This document shows positions 16,731 to 25,032 of a stretch of 56,610 bases of DNA, piece after piece. Positions within the stretch are counted from its first letter, which is position 1. Every line of letters starts with the position of its first letter. The DNA lies in NCBI GenBank assembly GCA_946548085.1, contig CAMNPN010000057.1, positions 1 through 56,610 of the forward strand, written 5' to 3'. A program made the translations under genes and the position numbers. Below the pieces are notes generated by a model. It made no database searches. It worked only from the letters and a program-made list of their open reading frames with translations, and was not told where the DNA came from. Source of the stretch: an uncultured Prevotella sp. GTDB lineage: Bacteria; Bacteroidota; Bacteroidia; Bacteroidales; Bacteroidaceae.

Positions 16731-17836
16731 TGCCTGCCTTTGCTGTCTATCGCCTGCCGCATGAGCACTTCGCGACCATGATTCAGCAGACTCAAGGTGA
16801 GCCGGCTGCGTTGTTGTCATGTGCTGAACTCAATGGGAAGTATGGCTATGTGATGGCACCCTTCGAAATAACTGCCCGGCATCCTATATTACTTTTGCGT
16901 CCTGATAAGGTGATGAGGATTCCGTTGGGAAAAGTGGATGAACATGTCCCTATGCCCTGCATCCCACTGTCATCTGTTCATTTCCCCCCTTCTACGTCTG
17001 ACACCTATGCTATCGACTTTGCCAATTTCCATGCCCAGTTGGAACTTGGAACGTTCCGCAAGATCGTCTTGTCACGCTGTGTCGAAGAGGCTTTGCCTGA
17101 CCAAATCTCGCCCATGGAACTCTTTTTCCGTGCCTGCGACCTTTATCCCCGTATGTTTGTCTCGTTGGTGTATACAGAGAAAGGAGGCTGTTGGCTGACG
17201 GCCACGCCAGAGATCCTGTTGGAAGGCAAGGCTGGCAACTGGCGGACAATCGCTTTGGCAGGGACGGTAAGGATGGAGGGAGAACAACTGTCTGGAGAGG
17301 GAGAGACAGTCAACTGGTCTACCAAGAATATTCAGGAGCAGCGTTTCGTGGCTACTTATGTCGCAGAATGTCTGGAACAGTTTACGTCTGATTTCTCGGA
17401 GGAGGGACCTGCTTCTGTCCGAGCCGCCAACCTGGTGCATCTGCGGAGCGACTTTACGTTTACCCTGCCTTCGGATGATCGTCTGGGCGACCTGTTGCAG
17501 ACATTGCATCCTACACCAGCCGTATGCGGATTGCCCAAGCAGAAAGCCTTTCATTTTATCACCCATAATGAGCATACGCCCCGTCTCTATTACAGTGGCT
17601 TCCAAGGATGGTTGGGAAAGGCTGAGGACAGGTGCGCCAGCGGGCATGAGACCGAGACCCACCTCTATGTGTCGCTGCGTTGCATGCTGATAGAGGAGCG
17701 CTGCTGTCATCTCTATGCAGGGGGCGGCTTGCTTAAGGACAGCATCGAAGAGCAAGAGTGGCAGGAGACAGAGGCCAAACTCGAAACCATGCGTGGGATG
17801 TTGTCGAATCGTCAATCCGTAAATCGTCAATTCTAA
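16730..17836 (+). CDS. menF: Isochorismate synthase
   Basis: 368 residues of the chorismate-binding family; converts chorismate to isochorismate, first step to menaquinone. Visible: FRKIVLSRCVEEAL, CWLTATPEILLEG, TIALAGTVRMEGE, HLRSDFTFTLP, LHPTPAVCGLPKQKAF and YYSGFQGWLG, CHLYAGGGLLKDS. The ATG at 16730 overlaps the thioesterase stop; longer frames upstream are antisense artefacts of the thioesterase gene. The C-terminal SNRQSVNRQF is encoded by AATCGTCAATCCGT-type repeats and looks like a repeat-derived tail. menD follows after 1 nt. Confidence 0.92.
   Translation: MPAFAVYRLPHEHFATMIQQTQGEPAALLSCAELNGKYGYVMAPFEITARHPILLLRPDKVMRIPLGKVDEHVPMPCIPLSSVHFPPSTSDTYAIDFANFHAQLELGTFRKIVLSRCVEEALPDQISPMELFFRACDLYPRMFVSLVYTEKGGCWLTATPEILLEGKAGNWRTIALAGTVRMEGEQLSGEGETVNWSTKNIQEQRFVATYVAECLEQFTSDFSEEGPASVRAANLVHLRSDFTFTLPSDDRLGDLLQTLHPTPAVCGLPKQKAFHFITHNEHTPRLYYSGFQGWLGKAEDRCASGHETETHLYVSLRCMLIEERCCHLYAGGGLLKDSIEEQEWQETEAKLETMRGMLSNRQSVNRQF
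17807..17834. repeat. AATCGTC repeat forming the menF 3' end
   Basis: Direct units AATCGTC, AATCCGT, AAATCGTC, AATTC supply the last codons of menF. Confidence 0.5.
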
Positions 17837-17837
17837 G

Positions 17838-19541
17838 ATGTACAGCAATAAGGAAAAAGTAAACATATTGACGGTGCTGCTCGTAGCGTATGGCGTCCGT
17901 CATGCCGTCGTCTGCCCTGGCAGTCGCAACTCTCCCATTGTCCACAACCTGAACGAATGTCCCGACATCACCTGTTATCCCGTCACCGACGAGCGCTCGG
18001 CAGGCTTCTATGCATTGGGCATGTCGCTGGAGCTCGATGAGCCGGTAGTCGTATGTGTCACCTCCGGCACAGCCTTGCTCAATCTCGCCCCCGCCGTGGC
18101 AGAGGCCTGGTATCAGCATGTGCCGCTGGTGGTCGTTTCTGCCGACCGTCCCCCGCAGTGGATCGACCAGCTCGACGGGCAAACGCTGCCTCAGCCCGAT
18201 GCTTTGGGGCATTTCGTGGCCCATAGCGTCAGCTTGCCCGATGTGACTGACACGGAGAGCCACTGGTATTGTAACCGCATGATTTGCGAAGCCATGATTG
18301 AGACCGGCAAGAAGGGAGGGCAACCTGTACACATCAATGTGCCACTGGCCGAGCCGCTGTTCGAGTACGATGTGGAGGCTTTGCCCAATGAGTGCAAGAT
18401 CGTCTTCGAGACTGCATCGGTCGATTTTTGCGACATAGAGCGCAGCGGCCTGAGGTATGACTTCTGGTCGGCACGGCGCCCCATGATTGTTATCGGTCAG
18501 ACTCGTGACCCACTCCTGAAGGATAACAGGCTTCAGGCCTTGCAGAAACATGCCGTGGTGCTCTTCGAACCACTTGGCAGCGACGTGGGTACAGTCCATT
18601 TCGACGAAGTGCTCCATGCCATGGGCGGCGACGACAGCCTGCTGCCCGACTTCGTGCTCTATGGTGGTGGCACGTTGGTGAGCAAGCGTCTGAAGCAGTT
18701 CCTGCGAAGAGCCACGAAAGCCGACTTCTGGGAGATATCCGAAGACGGCCGGCTGCACGACACGTTCATGCGGACGAAGGGAGTGATCGAAGGCAGCCTC
18801 TCCGATGTGCTGCCAAAGTTGGAAGACATTCTGTCGGATACGTCAACTTTTGAAGAAATCTTCGAAACGTCATTCGAGCAACTACCAGACACCTCTGCCT
18901 ACGTCGGCCACTGGCACGATCTGCTCAGTAAGGCGGCAGAAAATGCCCTGATCGCCGAGCCCCCCTATTCGCAGATGGCTGCCGTCAGGATGCTTGAGCA
19001 GCAGTTCGCTCTGACCGGCTATCCTGCCAATTTCCACTATGCCAACTCCACGTCGGTGCGCCTGGCCTGCATCTACTCTACGGGCTTCGTCTACTGCAAC
19101 CGTGGCGTCAACGGCATCGAGGGCTCACTCTCCACAGCTGCTGGCTTCTCTGTAGTGGCACCGCGAAGGGTGATCTGCGTCATCGGCGACCTGAGTTTCT
19201 TCTACGATCAGAATGCCCTGTGGAACCAGAATCTGCGCGGCAACTTGCGTATTCTGCTGCTCAACAACGGGCGTGGCGGCATCTTCGAGATGCTCACGGG
19301 CCTGGAGCGGAGCCCCGCCCGCTCGTTGCTCGTCGCTGCCGCCCACCGCACCTCTGCCGAGGGCATCTGCCGTCAGAACCATGTCACCTATCTCAAAGCA
19401 GAGAACATGCAGGAGTTACAGCAGGGCATCCATACCTTATTAAATAAAGAGAGCGACCGCCCCGTGCTGCTTGAAGTCTTCACCGATGCCCAGGCCGATG
19501 CCCAGGCTTTGAGAGACTATTACCACGAACAGCATTTTTGA
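17838..19541 (+). CDS. menD: 2-succinyl-5-enolpyruvyl-6-hydroxy-3-cyclohexene-1-carboxylate synthase
   Basis: 567 residues, thiamine-diphosphate enzyme. N-terminal VCPGSRNSPIV and VTDERSAGFYALGMSL, the segment VCVTSGTALLNLAPAVAEAW (with substrate-contacting residues), and the C-terminal ThDP/Mg binding motif GDLSFFYDQNAL...LRILLLNNGRGGIF. It joins isochorismate and 2-oxoglutarate with loss of CO2. Third gene of the thioesterase-menF-menD unit. The expected next gene, menB, is separated by a convergent nucleoside kinase gene. Confidence 0.95.
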   Translation: MYSNKEKVNILTVLLVAYGVRHAVVCPGSRNSPIVHNLNECPDITCYPVTDERSAGFYALGMSLELDEPVVVCVTSGTALLNLAPAVAEAWYQHVPLVVVSADRPPQWIDQLDGQTLPQPDALGHFVAHSVSLPDVTDTESHWYCNRMICEAMIETGKKGGQPVHINVPLAEPLFEYDVEALPNECKIVFETASVDFCDIERSGLRYDFWSARRPMIVIGQTRDPLLKDNRLQALQKHAVVLFEPLGSDVGTVHFDEVLHAMGGDDSLLPDFVLYGGGTLVSKRLKQFLRRATKADFWEISEDGRLHDTFMRTKGVIEGSLSDVLPKLEDILSDTSTFEEIFETSFEQLPDTSAYVGHWHDLLSKAAENALIAEPPYSQMAAVRMLEQQFALTGYPANFHYANSTSVRLACIYSTGFVYCNRGVNGIEGSLSTAAGFSVVAPRRVICVIGDLSFFYDQNALWNQNLRGNLRILLLNNGRGGIFEMLTGLERSPARSLLVAAAHRTSAEGICRQNHVTYLKAENMQELQQGIHTLLNKESDRPVLLEVFTDAQADAQALRDYYHEQHF

Positions 19542-19606
19542 GTCAGATTGATGGGCTTGTTTATGCATACTCAGGAGGCAAAACTTAAAGTAACATCGTT
19601 GGGGGC

Positions 19607-19641
19607 GAGATTACGTTTCTCTTAGGCCAAGCCGTAATCTC
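19607..19641. terminator. Hairpin after menD
   Basis: GAGATTACG pairs with CGTAATCTC across an 17-18 nt loop, 65 nt after the menD stop. There is no strong T-run directly after, so a terminator role is possible but not certain. Confidence 0.4.
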
Positions 19642-19690
19642 TCTTAGAACAGCCAGCAAGATCTCTATGGCTTTTATAAAAAAGAGCGAT

Positions 19691-19745
19691 ACCTCACCTG
19701 CTGAAATACCTTTGTATAAAGGTGTTTCAAGTTGTTTGGTGAGGT
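19691..19745. repeat. Nested palindrome between menD and nucleoside kinase gene
   Basis: Outer arms ACCTCACC/GGTGAGGT enclose an inner hairpin, GAAATACCTTT/AAAGGTGTTTC with loop GTAT. It could terminate the nucleoside kinase transcript on the minus strand. The inner arm contains TACCTTTG (19707-19714), a chance or real -7 box. Confidence 0.55.
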
Positions 19746-19789
19746 GTGACAAATGAATACGAGCTGCGCGTGAAGCGAACGATTCTCCT

Positions 19790-21484
19790 CTAATATTTGA
19801 AGCTTGAGCCGCCGAGGAACTCGCGCATGATCGACGTAGGCGGAATCTCCTTATCGCTGATGGGCAGGAAGTAGTGAATGAACTTCAGTAGGCGATGGGC
19901 CTCGGCATACTCTGCGCAGTTCTTCGGCACGGAGGTGAGGATGATTTCAGCGTGAATCCTAAGCACGGCAAACTCGATGTTCAGGGCAGAGTTGAACATC
20001 ACGTCGGCCGTCTCTTGATAGGGCGTGATCCACAGGTCTTCGGAGGCCAAGACGTTCTTCCACTGGGCGATAGTCTGCTGGGCGGTATAGGCTCCCTTGT
20101 TGTAGTCGCGGATGATGCGGCGCAGCAGGCGGTTATCGCGCGTGGGTATCCAGTTGTGGTCGTCGAGGGAGATGCTGGTGAGGGCAGAGATGAAGATCTT
20201 GTATTTCATCGAGTCGGGGATTTTCTTGGTGAGCAGTGGGTTGAGGGCATGGATGCCCTCGATGATGAGCACCGTGTCGCTGCCCAGCTTCAGCTTCTTG
20301 CCGTTGTACTCGCGCTTGCCTGTCACGAAGTTGTATTCGGGCACCTCGACGCGCTCGCCCTGCATCAGCCTGAGCAGGTGGTCTTCGAGCAGACGGTATT
20401 CCACGGTCTCGATGTTGTCGAAGTCGTAGTCGCCGTTGGGCAGCCGGGGGGTGTCGGCACGGTTCACGAAATAGTCGTCGGTGGAGAACGACACGGGCCT
20501 TAGCCCGCAGGCGAGTAACTGTACGGAGAGCCGTTTGCAGAAGGTGGTCTTGCCTGAGCTCGAGGGCCCCGTGATAAGCACCAGCCTGACGGGGTCGCTG
20601 TCGCGGTGGAAGCGGCGGTCGATCTCCTCGGCTATCTGTACGATCTTCTTCTCCTGAAGGGCCTCGCTCACCTGGATGAGCTCGGAGGCGTGTCCGCGCA
20701 TCACAGCCTTGTTCACGTCGCCTGCGTTAGACAATCGCATGATGATGTCCCAGCGCGTCTTTTCGGCGAACATCTCGAAGGTCTTCGGCTGCGGAATCTT
20801 CTCGGCCAGTATCGAGGGGTTGTTCCAGTCTGGCACCCTGAGCAGCAGGCCGTCTTCGTAGCGCTCCAGCTCCCACACCGTCAGATAGCCTGCCGAGGGG
20901 AGCAGCGGGCCGTAATAGTAGTCGACGGTGTCGCCCAGTGTATAGTAGTCTGAGTAGATCTGTCCGCTGGTCTCCAGCAGTTTCACCTTATCCTGGAATC
21001 CGCGCTCGGCAAACACCCGTATGGCTTCTTCGTTGGTGGCCTCGGTGCGGCGGAAGGGCATGTCGAGGGCGATGATCTCCTGCATGCGGGTCCTGATGCG
21101 CTCCACGTCGGTATCGGTCACCTGTCGCCTCGCGCCCGTATCCTTCTCGCCCTTCTTGAAGTTGCAGTAGTATCCGCGGCAGAGTGAGTGCTCTATGAAG
21201 AGCTTCGAACCGGGAAACACGTCCTGGGTGGCCTTGTAAAGCACGAAACTTAGCGACCTGACGTACACTCTGTGGCCGGAGCCTTCGCGGGCATCGAGGA
21301 ACTCTACGTCGCGGTTCTGGAAGAGCCTGAACTTCAGTCCCTCAGAGGTGTTGTTCACCCTGGCGGAGACCACGGGGAATGGCAGGCGTATGTCGTCGGC
21401 AAACGCCTGATATACCTCGAGTAGCGATACGCCCTCGGGGAAGCTCTTCGTCTGGTTGACGTTCTTGCAGCGGATCTGTAGCAT
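19790..21484 (-). CDS. Nucleoside kinase (uridine-kinase-like with TGS-type N-terminus)
   Basis: 564 residues. N-terminal TGS/ThrRS-like segment (about 1-60: SFPEGVSLLEVYQAF), a middle region resembling the threonyl-tRNA synthetase second domain (VEHSLCRGYYCNF near 100-110), then a P-loop kinase domain: VLITGPSSSGKTTFCKRLSV, FSTDDYFVNR, YNFVTGKREYNGK and LIIEGIHALNP. This architecture is standard for Bacteroidota proteins called nucleoside or uridine kinase. It lies opposite to, and between, the two halves of the men cluster. A GTTTAC hairpin lies in its 5' leader. Confidence 0.88.
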   Translation of the reverse strand: MLQIRCKNVNQTKSFPEGVSLLEVYQAFADDIRLPFPVVSARVNNTSEGLKFRLFQNRDVEFLDAREGSGHRVYVRSLSFVLYKATQDVFPGSKLFIEHSLCRGYYCNFKKGEKDTGARRQVTDTDVERIRTRMQEIIALDMPFRRTEATNEEAIRVFAERGFQDKVKLLETSGQIYSDYYTLGDTVDYYYGPLLPSAGYLTVWELERYEDGLLLRVPDWNNPSILAEKIPQPKTFEMFAEKTRWDIIMRLSNAGDVNKAVMRGHASELIQVSEALQEKKIVQIAEEIDRRFHRDSDPVRLVLITGPSSSGKTTFCKRLSVQLLACGLRPVSFSTDDYFVNRADTPRLPNGDYDFDNIETVEYRLLEDHLLRLMQGERVEVPEYNFVTGKREYNGKKLKLGSDTVLIIEGIHALNPLLTKKIPDSMKYKIFISALTSISLDDHNWIPTRDNRLLRRIIRDYNKGAYTAQQTIAQWKNVLASEDLWITPYQETADVMFNSALNIEFAVLRIHAEIILTSVPKNCAEYAEAHRLLKFIHYFLPISDKEIPPTSIMREFLGGSSFKY

Positions 21485-21518
21485 AGCTTTGTTTTATTTT
21501 TTGTCTTTACTTGTTCTT

Positions 21519-21628
21519 GTTAACAGTTTACAATTTACAGATGATAACCTGGCAAGTCATTCATGCTGTAGAGTAAACCTCTGCCAATTAAAATAATCAT
21601 CTGTAAACCGTAAACCATAAACTGTAAC
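21519..21628. repeat. GTTTAC heptamer hairpin element 3
   Basis: More diverged arms (GTTAACAGTTTACAATTTACAG against CTGTAAACCGTAAACCATAAA). The core has GCAAGTCATTC, matching element 2 in reverse orientation. Unlike the others it lies between a promoter (21649-21656) and a start codon (21484), within the nucleoside kinase leader. Confidence 0.75.
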
Positions 21629-21648
21629 CCTTTTCACTGTTCGAGTTG

Positions 21649-21656
21649 CAAAGATA
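21649..21656 (-). promoter_or_regulatory. -7 box for nucleoside kinase gene
   Basis: TATCTTTG on the minus strand followed by CAAC. The predicted leader is about 160 nt and contains GTTTAC element 3. Confidence 0.6.
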
Positions 21657-21710
21657 GGGCTTTAAAATGAATTATGCAAATAATTAAGGTGGTAATTCAA
21701 AAATTTGTGC

Positions 21711-21718
21711 TAACTTTG
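21711..21718 (+). promoter_or_regulatory. -7 box for menB
   Basis: TAACTTTG followed by CAGC. The leader to the menB ATG is about 100 nt with no recognised riboswitch. Confidence 0.65.
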
Positions 21719-21827
21719 CAGCACAAATAAATAATTCGAGTTTCGCCTGATAGAGTAAATGTAGGAAGAAGTCTGCTCCCTCTATCTACGACTCAAGCGG
21801 CGCTTTTGAAAGTTAATACAAGTAATT

Positions 21828-22685
21828 ATGGAACAGAGACAATGGAAAACTGTCCGGGAGTTTAAGGAGATCCTGTTTGAGGAGTATAATGGTATCGCGA
21901 AGATCACGATCAACCGTCCGCAGTATCGTAATGCCTTCACGCCGAAGACGACGTGGGAACTGAGTCAGGCGTTCGCCATGTGCCGGGAGATGCAGGAGGT
22001 GAGCGTGGTGCTGCTGACGGGCGCGATGAGTGAGGTGCCTGAGGGCAAGACACTGCGCGACGTGAAGCATGCCTTCTGCTCTGGTGGCGACATGCACGTA
22101 AAAGGCCGTGGCGGCTATGTGGACGACGAGGGCGTGCCCCGTCTGAGTGTGCTTGATGTGCAGATGCAGATACGCCGTCTGCCCAAGCCGGTGATCGCGA
22201 TGGTGAACGGCTATGCCATTGGCGGGGGCCATGTGCTGCATCTGGTCTGCGACCTGACCATCGCCTCGGAGAATGCCATCTTCGGACAGACGGGGCCGAA
22301 GGTCGGCTCGTTTGATGCTGGCTTCGGCTCCAGTTATCTGGCCCGCATCGTCGGACAGAAGAAGGCGCGCGAGATATGGTTCCTCTGCCGTCAGTACACG
22401 GCCCGTGAGGCTGAGGCGATGGGGATGGTGAACAAGGTGGTGCCCATCGAGCAACTCGAAGATGAGTGCGTGGCGTGGGCCGAGGAGATGATGGAACGTT
22501 CGCCACTGGCACTGAGGATGATCAAGGCCGGCCTGAACGCGGAACTCGACGGACAGGCGGGTATCCAGGAACTGGCTGGCGATGCGACGATGCTCTACTA
22601 TTTCCTCGACGAGGCGCAGGAGGGCGGCAAGGCCTTCCTCGAGAAACGCAAGCCTGACTTCAAGAAGTATCCGAAACTGCCATAA
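21828..22685 (+). CDS. menB: 1,4-dihydroxy-2-naphthoyl-CoA synthase
   Basis: 285 residues of the crotonase fold. Cyclises o-succinylbenzoyl-CoA. Visible: [36 protein letters not shown] (oxyanion-hole region), [39 protein letters not shown] with the MenB-type catalytic Asp, and the C-terminal [16 protein letters not shown]. First gene of the second men unit (menB-menC-menE). Confidence 0.95.
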   Translation: MEQRQWKTVREFKEILFEEYNGIAKITINRPQYRNAFTPKTTWELSQAFAMCREMQEVSVVLLTGAMSEVPEGKTLRDVKHAFCSGGDMHVKGRGGYVDDEGVPRLSVLDVQMQIRRLPKPVIAMVNGYAIGGGHVLHLVCDLTIASENAIFGQTGPKVGSFDAGFGSSYLARIVGQKKAREIWFLCRQYTAREAEAMGMVNKVVPIEQLEDECVAWAEEMMERSPLALRMIKAGLNAELDGQAGIQELAGDATMLYYFLDEAQEGGKAFLEKRKPDFKKYPKLP

Positions 22686-22711
22686 AGACATAAGGACATG
22701 CTCTTATGTCT
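22686..22711. repeat. CTTATGTCT palindrome directly after menB
   Basis: AGACATAAG (22686-22694) pairs with CTTATGTCT (22703-22711). It starts immediately after the menB stop; further TTATGTA units run up to and include the menC start codon at 22729. Confidence 0.6.
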
Positions 22712-22728
22712 AAAAACTTTATGTACTT

Positions 22729-23796
22729 ATGTATAAAATAGAAAAACGGGTGCTCCACTTCAAGCAGCCGGCGGGCACGTCGAGGGGCGTGTATACGGAG
22801 AGGAAAGTATGGTATGTAACGCTGTCGGATGGCGACAGGAGGGGTGTGGGAGAATGTGCGCCACTGCCGGACCTGAGTTGCGACGCCATGAACGATGAGG
22901 CGTACGAGAAGATACTCCGTGAGAGGTGTGAGACGGTGTGCCGGACGGGAGAGATACCGTATGACGACCTGAGGGACTATCCGTCGATGCTCTTCGGAAT
23001 TGAGACCGCATGGCTGAGTCTGAAGAATGGCGACAGGCTGTTCGACACTAAGTTCAGTCGGGGTGAGGTGGGGATTCCCATCAACGGACTGGTATGGATG
23101 GGCAACTACGATGAGATGCTGCAGCGCATGGAAGATAAACTTGACAAGGGCTTCCGTTGCGTGAAACTGAAGATCGGTGCCATCGGATTCGAACAGGAAC
23201 TGGATCTGGTGAAGCGTATCCGTGAGCGCTTCTCTTTCCATGAGGTGGAACTGCGGCTGGATGCCAACGGGGCCTTCAAATATGAAGAGGCGCTGTATAA
23301 ACTTGAACTCTTGTCGCAGTATGCCATCCACAGCATCGAGCAACCCATCAAGGCCGGACAGTGGGCATATATGGCAGAACTCTGCCGTGAGTCGCCCCTG
23401 CCAATCGCACTCGACGAAGAACTGATCGGTGTGAACGATCCGGAGATGAAGCGTCACATGCTGAACATCATCAAGCCCCGCTATATCATCCTGAAACCCT
23501 CGCTCCATGGTGGGATGATGGGATGCCGGGAGTGGATTGCTGCTGCCAAGGAGCAGGGCATCGGCTCATGGATCACCTCTGCCCTGGAGAGCAATATAGG
23601 TCTGAATGCCGTCGCACAGTTCGCCTCCGATGTCTATGGCGACCATATCCGGATGCCGCAAGGCCTTGGGACTGGACAGTTGTTTACGGATAATGTCGAT
23701 ATGGGATTAGACATAAGGGGAGATATGCTGTTCTTAGACAGAAGAACAATTTTAGACAGAAGAACTTTTTTTAGACAGAAGAACATAAGAACATAA
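22729..23796 (+). CDS. menC: o-Succinylbenzoate synthase
   Basis: 355 residues, enolase superfamily. Dehydrates SHCHC to o-succinylbenzoate. Visible: GVGECAPLPDLSCDAM, VKLKIGAIGFEQELDL (catalytic KxK), LRLDANGAF (metal Asp), IEQPIKAGQW, LPIALDEELIG and ILKPSLHGGMMG, ITSALESNIGLNAVAQ. The last residues, DRRTILDRRTFFRQKNIRT, are encoded by TTAGACAGAAGAAC repeats, and the stop codon lies in that array, so the C-terminus is repeat-derived. Confidence 0.93.
   Translation: MYKIEKRVLHFKQPAGTSRGVYTERKVWYVTLSDGDRRGVGECAPLPDLSCDAMNDEAYEKILRERCETVCRTGEIPYDDLRDYPSMLFGIETAWLSLKNGDRLFDTKFSRGEVGIPINGLVWMGNYDEMLQRMEDKLDKGFRCVKLKIGAIGFEQELDLVKRIRERFSFHEVELRLDANGAFKYEEALYKLELLSQYAIHSIEQPIKAGQWAYMAELCRESPLPIALDEELIGVNDPEMKRHMLNIIKPRYIILKPSLHGGMMGCREWIAAAKEQGIGSWITSALESNIGLNAVAQFASDVYGDHIRMPQGLGTGQLFTDNVDMGLDIRGDMLFLDRRTILDRRTFFRQKNIRT
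23726..23794. repeat. TTAGACAGAAGAAC repeat array at menC 3' end
   Basis: Three direct TTAGACAGAAGAAC units with T-rich spacers, running into AACATAAG units. They are read as the C-terminal residues of MenC. Confidence 0.65.
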
Positions 23797-23994
23797 GAAT
23801 ATAATATGGAAATATACAAAATAGAAGATGAGATTGTTCCTGTAGGAATAAAAAATATGTTCTTGTGTTATGTCTAAAAAACAACGCTGTTCTCAAGAAT
23901 ATAATATGGAAATATGCAAAATAGAAGATGAGATTGTTCCTGTAGGAATAAAAAATATGTTCTTATGTTCTTATGTCTAAAAAAACATCGATGT
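23795..23994. repeat. 100-bp tandem duplication between menC and menE
   Basis: Two head-to-tail units, 23795-23894 and 23895 to about 23994, share AAGAATATAATATGGAAATA, then ATAGAAGATGAGATTGTTCC and TGTAGGAATAAAAAATATG with few differences. Each unit ends in TTCTTATG/TTATGTC units complementary to the GAACATAAG units at its left, so each could fold as a long hairpin. The second copy starts directly at the end of the first. Confidence 0.85.
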
Positions 23995-24016
23995 TCTTAT
24001 GTCTTAAAATCTGTAG

Positions 24017-24994
24017 ATGATGTCTTTAGTGGAGTTTTTGGAGGAATGGAATAGCGACAGTCCGTATGTCCATGTAAGGACGAGCGGGAGCACTGGGGAA
24101 CCGAAGCCGATGAAGGTAGAGAAACGGCGGATGCTGGCCTCGGCACGGATTACGTGTGACTTCTTGGGTCTGAAGGAGGGAGATACGGCCCTGCTCTGTA
24201 TGTCGCTCGACTATATCGCGGGAAAGATGATGGTGGTGCGGGCGATAGAGAGGGGGCTGAAGTTAGAGGTAGTCAAACCAAGCGGGCATCCGCTGGCTGA
24301 GACAAACGTCTGTCCCGTGTTTGCGGCAATGGTGCCGATGCAGGTATATAATTCGCTGCAAGTACCAGAGGAACGCGAGCGGTTGAAGATGATCAGACAC
24401 TTGATTATCGGTGGGGGAGCCATCGACGAGGCCCTTGCACAAGAGTTGAAGGCGTTTCCCAATCATGTGTGGAGCACTTACGGCATGACGGAGACACTCT
24501 CGCACATCGCCCTCAGACGCTTGTCAGGGCCAGAGGCATCGGAGTGGTACACGCCGTTTCCGTCTGTCAGCATCAGCCTGAATGACGAGGGCTGCTTGGT
24601 GATTGATGCGCCGGAGGTCTGCGAGGAAAGGCTTGTTACGAATGACATGGCGGTGATACAGAGGGGACAGTCCTCCTGTGTCACTTTCAGGATTCTGGGT
24701 CGGAAGGATAACGTGATTTGCTCTGGCGGCATCAAGATACAGGCGGAGGAGGTGGAAAGGCTGCTTCGTCCACACCTGCGTAATCCTTATTTGATCTCCA
24801 AGCGCCCTGACCCGAAGTTTGGTGAGGCGGTAGTGCTGCTGACGGAAGGGGATACGGCATCAGCGAAGGAAGTCTGTGAGTCTGTGCTACAGCCGTATCA
24901 GCGGCCTAAGGCGTATGTCTCCGTCAGTCAGATTCCCCTGACAGAAACAGGAAAGCCTGCCCGAAGGCAGGCTGAACTATTAGCCAAGGTGTAG
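24017..24994 (+). CDS. menE: o-Succinylbenzoate-CoA ligase
   Basis: 325 residues, acyl-adenylate-forming enzyme; activates o-succinylbenzoate with ATP and CoA. Motifs: HVRTSGSTGEPKPMKVEKRR (P-loop), HLIIGGGAIDEAL, VWSTYGMTETLSHIALR, FRILGRKDNVICSGGIKIQAEEVE and C-terminal Lys in LTETGKPARRQ. Shorter than the roughly 350-490 residues of other MenE proteins, mainly at the N-terminus, but all core motifs are present. ATG at 24017 or 24020 are both possible. Third gene of the menB-menC-menE unit. Confidence 0.92.
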   Translation: MMSLVEFLEEWNSDSPYVHVRTSGSTGEPKPMKVEKRRMLASARITCDFLGLKEGDTALLCMSLDYIAGKMMVVRAIERGLKLEVVKPSGHPLAETNVCPVFAAMVPMQVYNSLQVPEERERLKMIRHLIIGGGAIDEALAQELKAFPNHVWSTYGMTETLSHIALRRLSGPEASEWYTPFPSVSISLNDEGCLVIDAPEVCEERLVTNDMAVIQRGQSSCVTFRILGRKDNVICSGGIKIQAEEVERLLRPHLRNPYLISKRPDPKFGEAVVLLTEGDTASAKEVCESVLQPYQRPKAYVSVSQIPLTETGKPARRQAELLAKV

Positions 24995-25032
24995 ACACAG
25001 AGAAGGGAACAGTTTCCACCCTTGTGCAGAAT

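Noticed and set aside
17733..18758. 341-codon minus-strand frame opposite menD
   Set aside because: Antisense to menF/menD, no recognisable domain; typical open complementary frame in GC-rich coding DNA.
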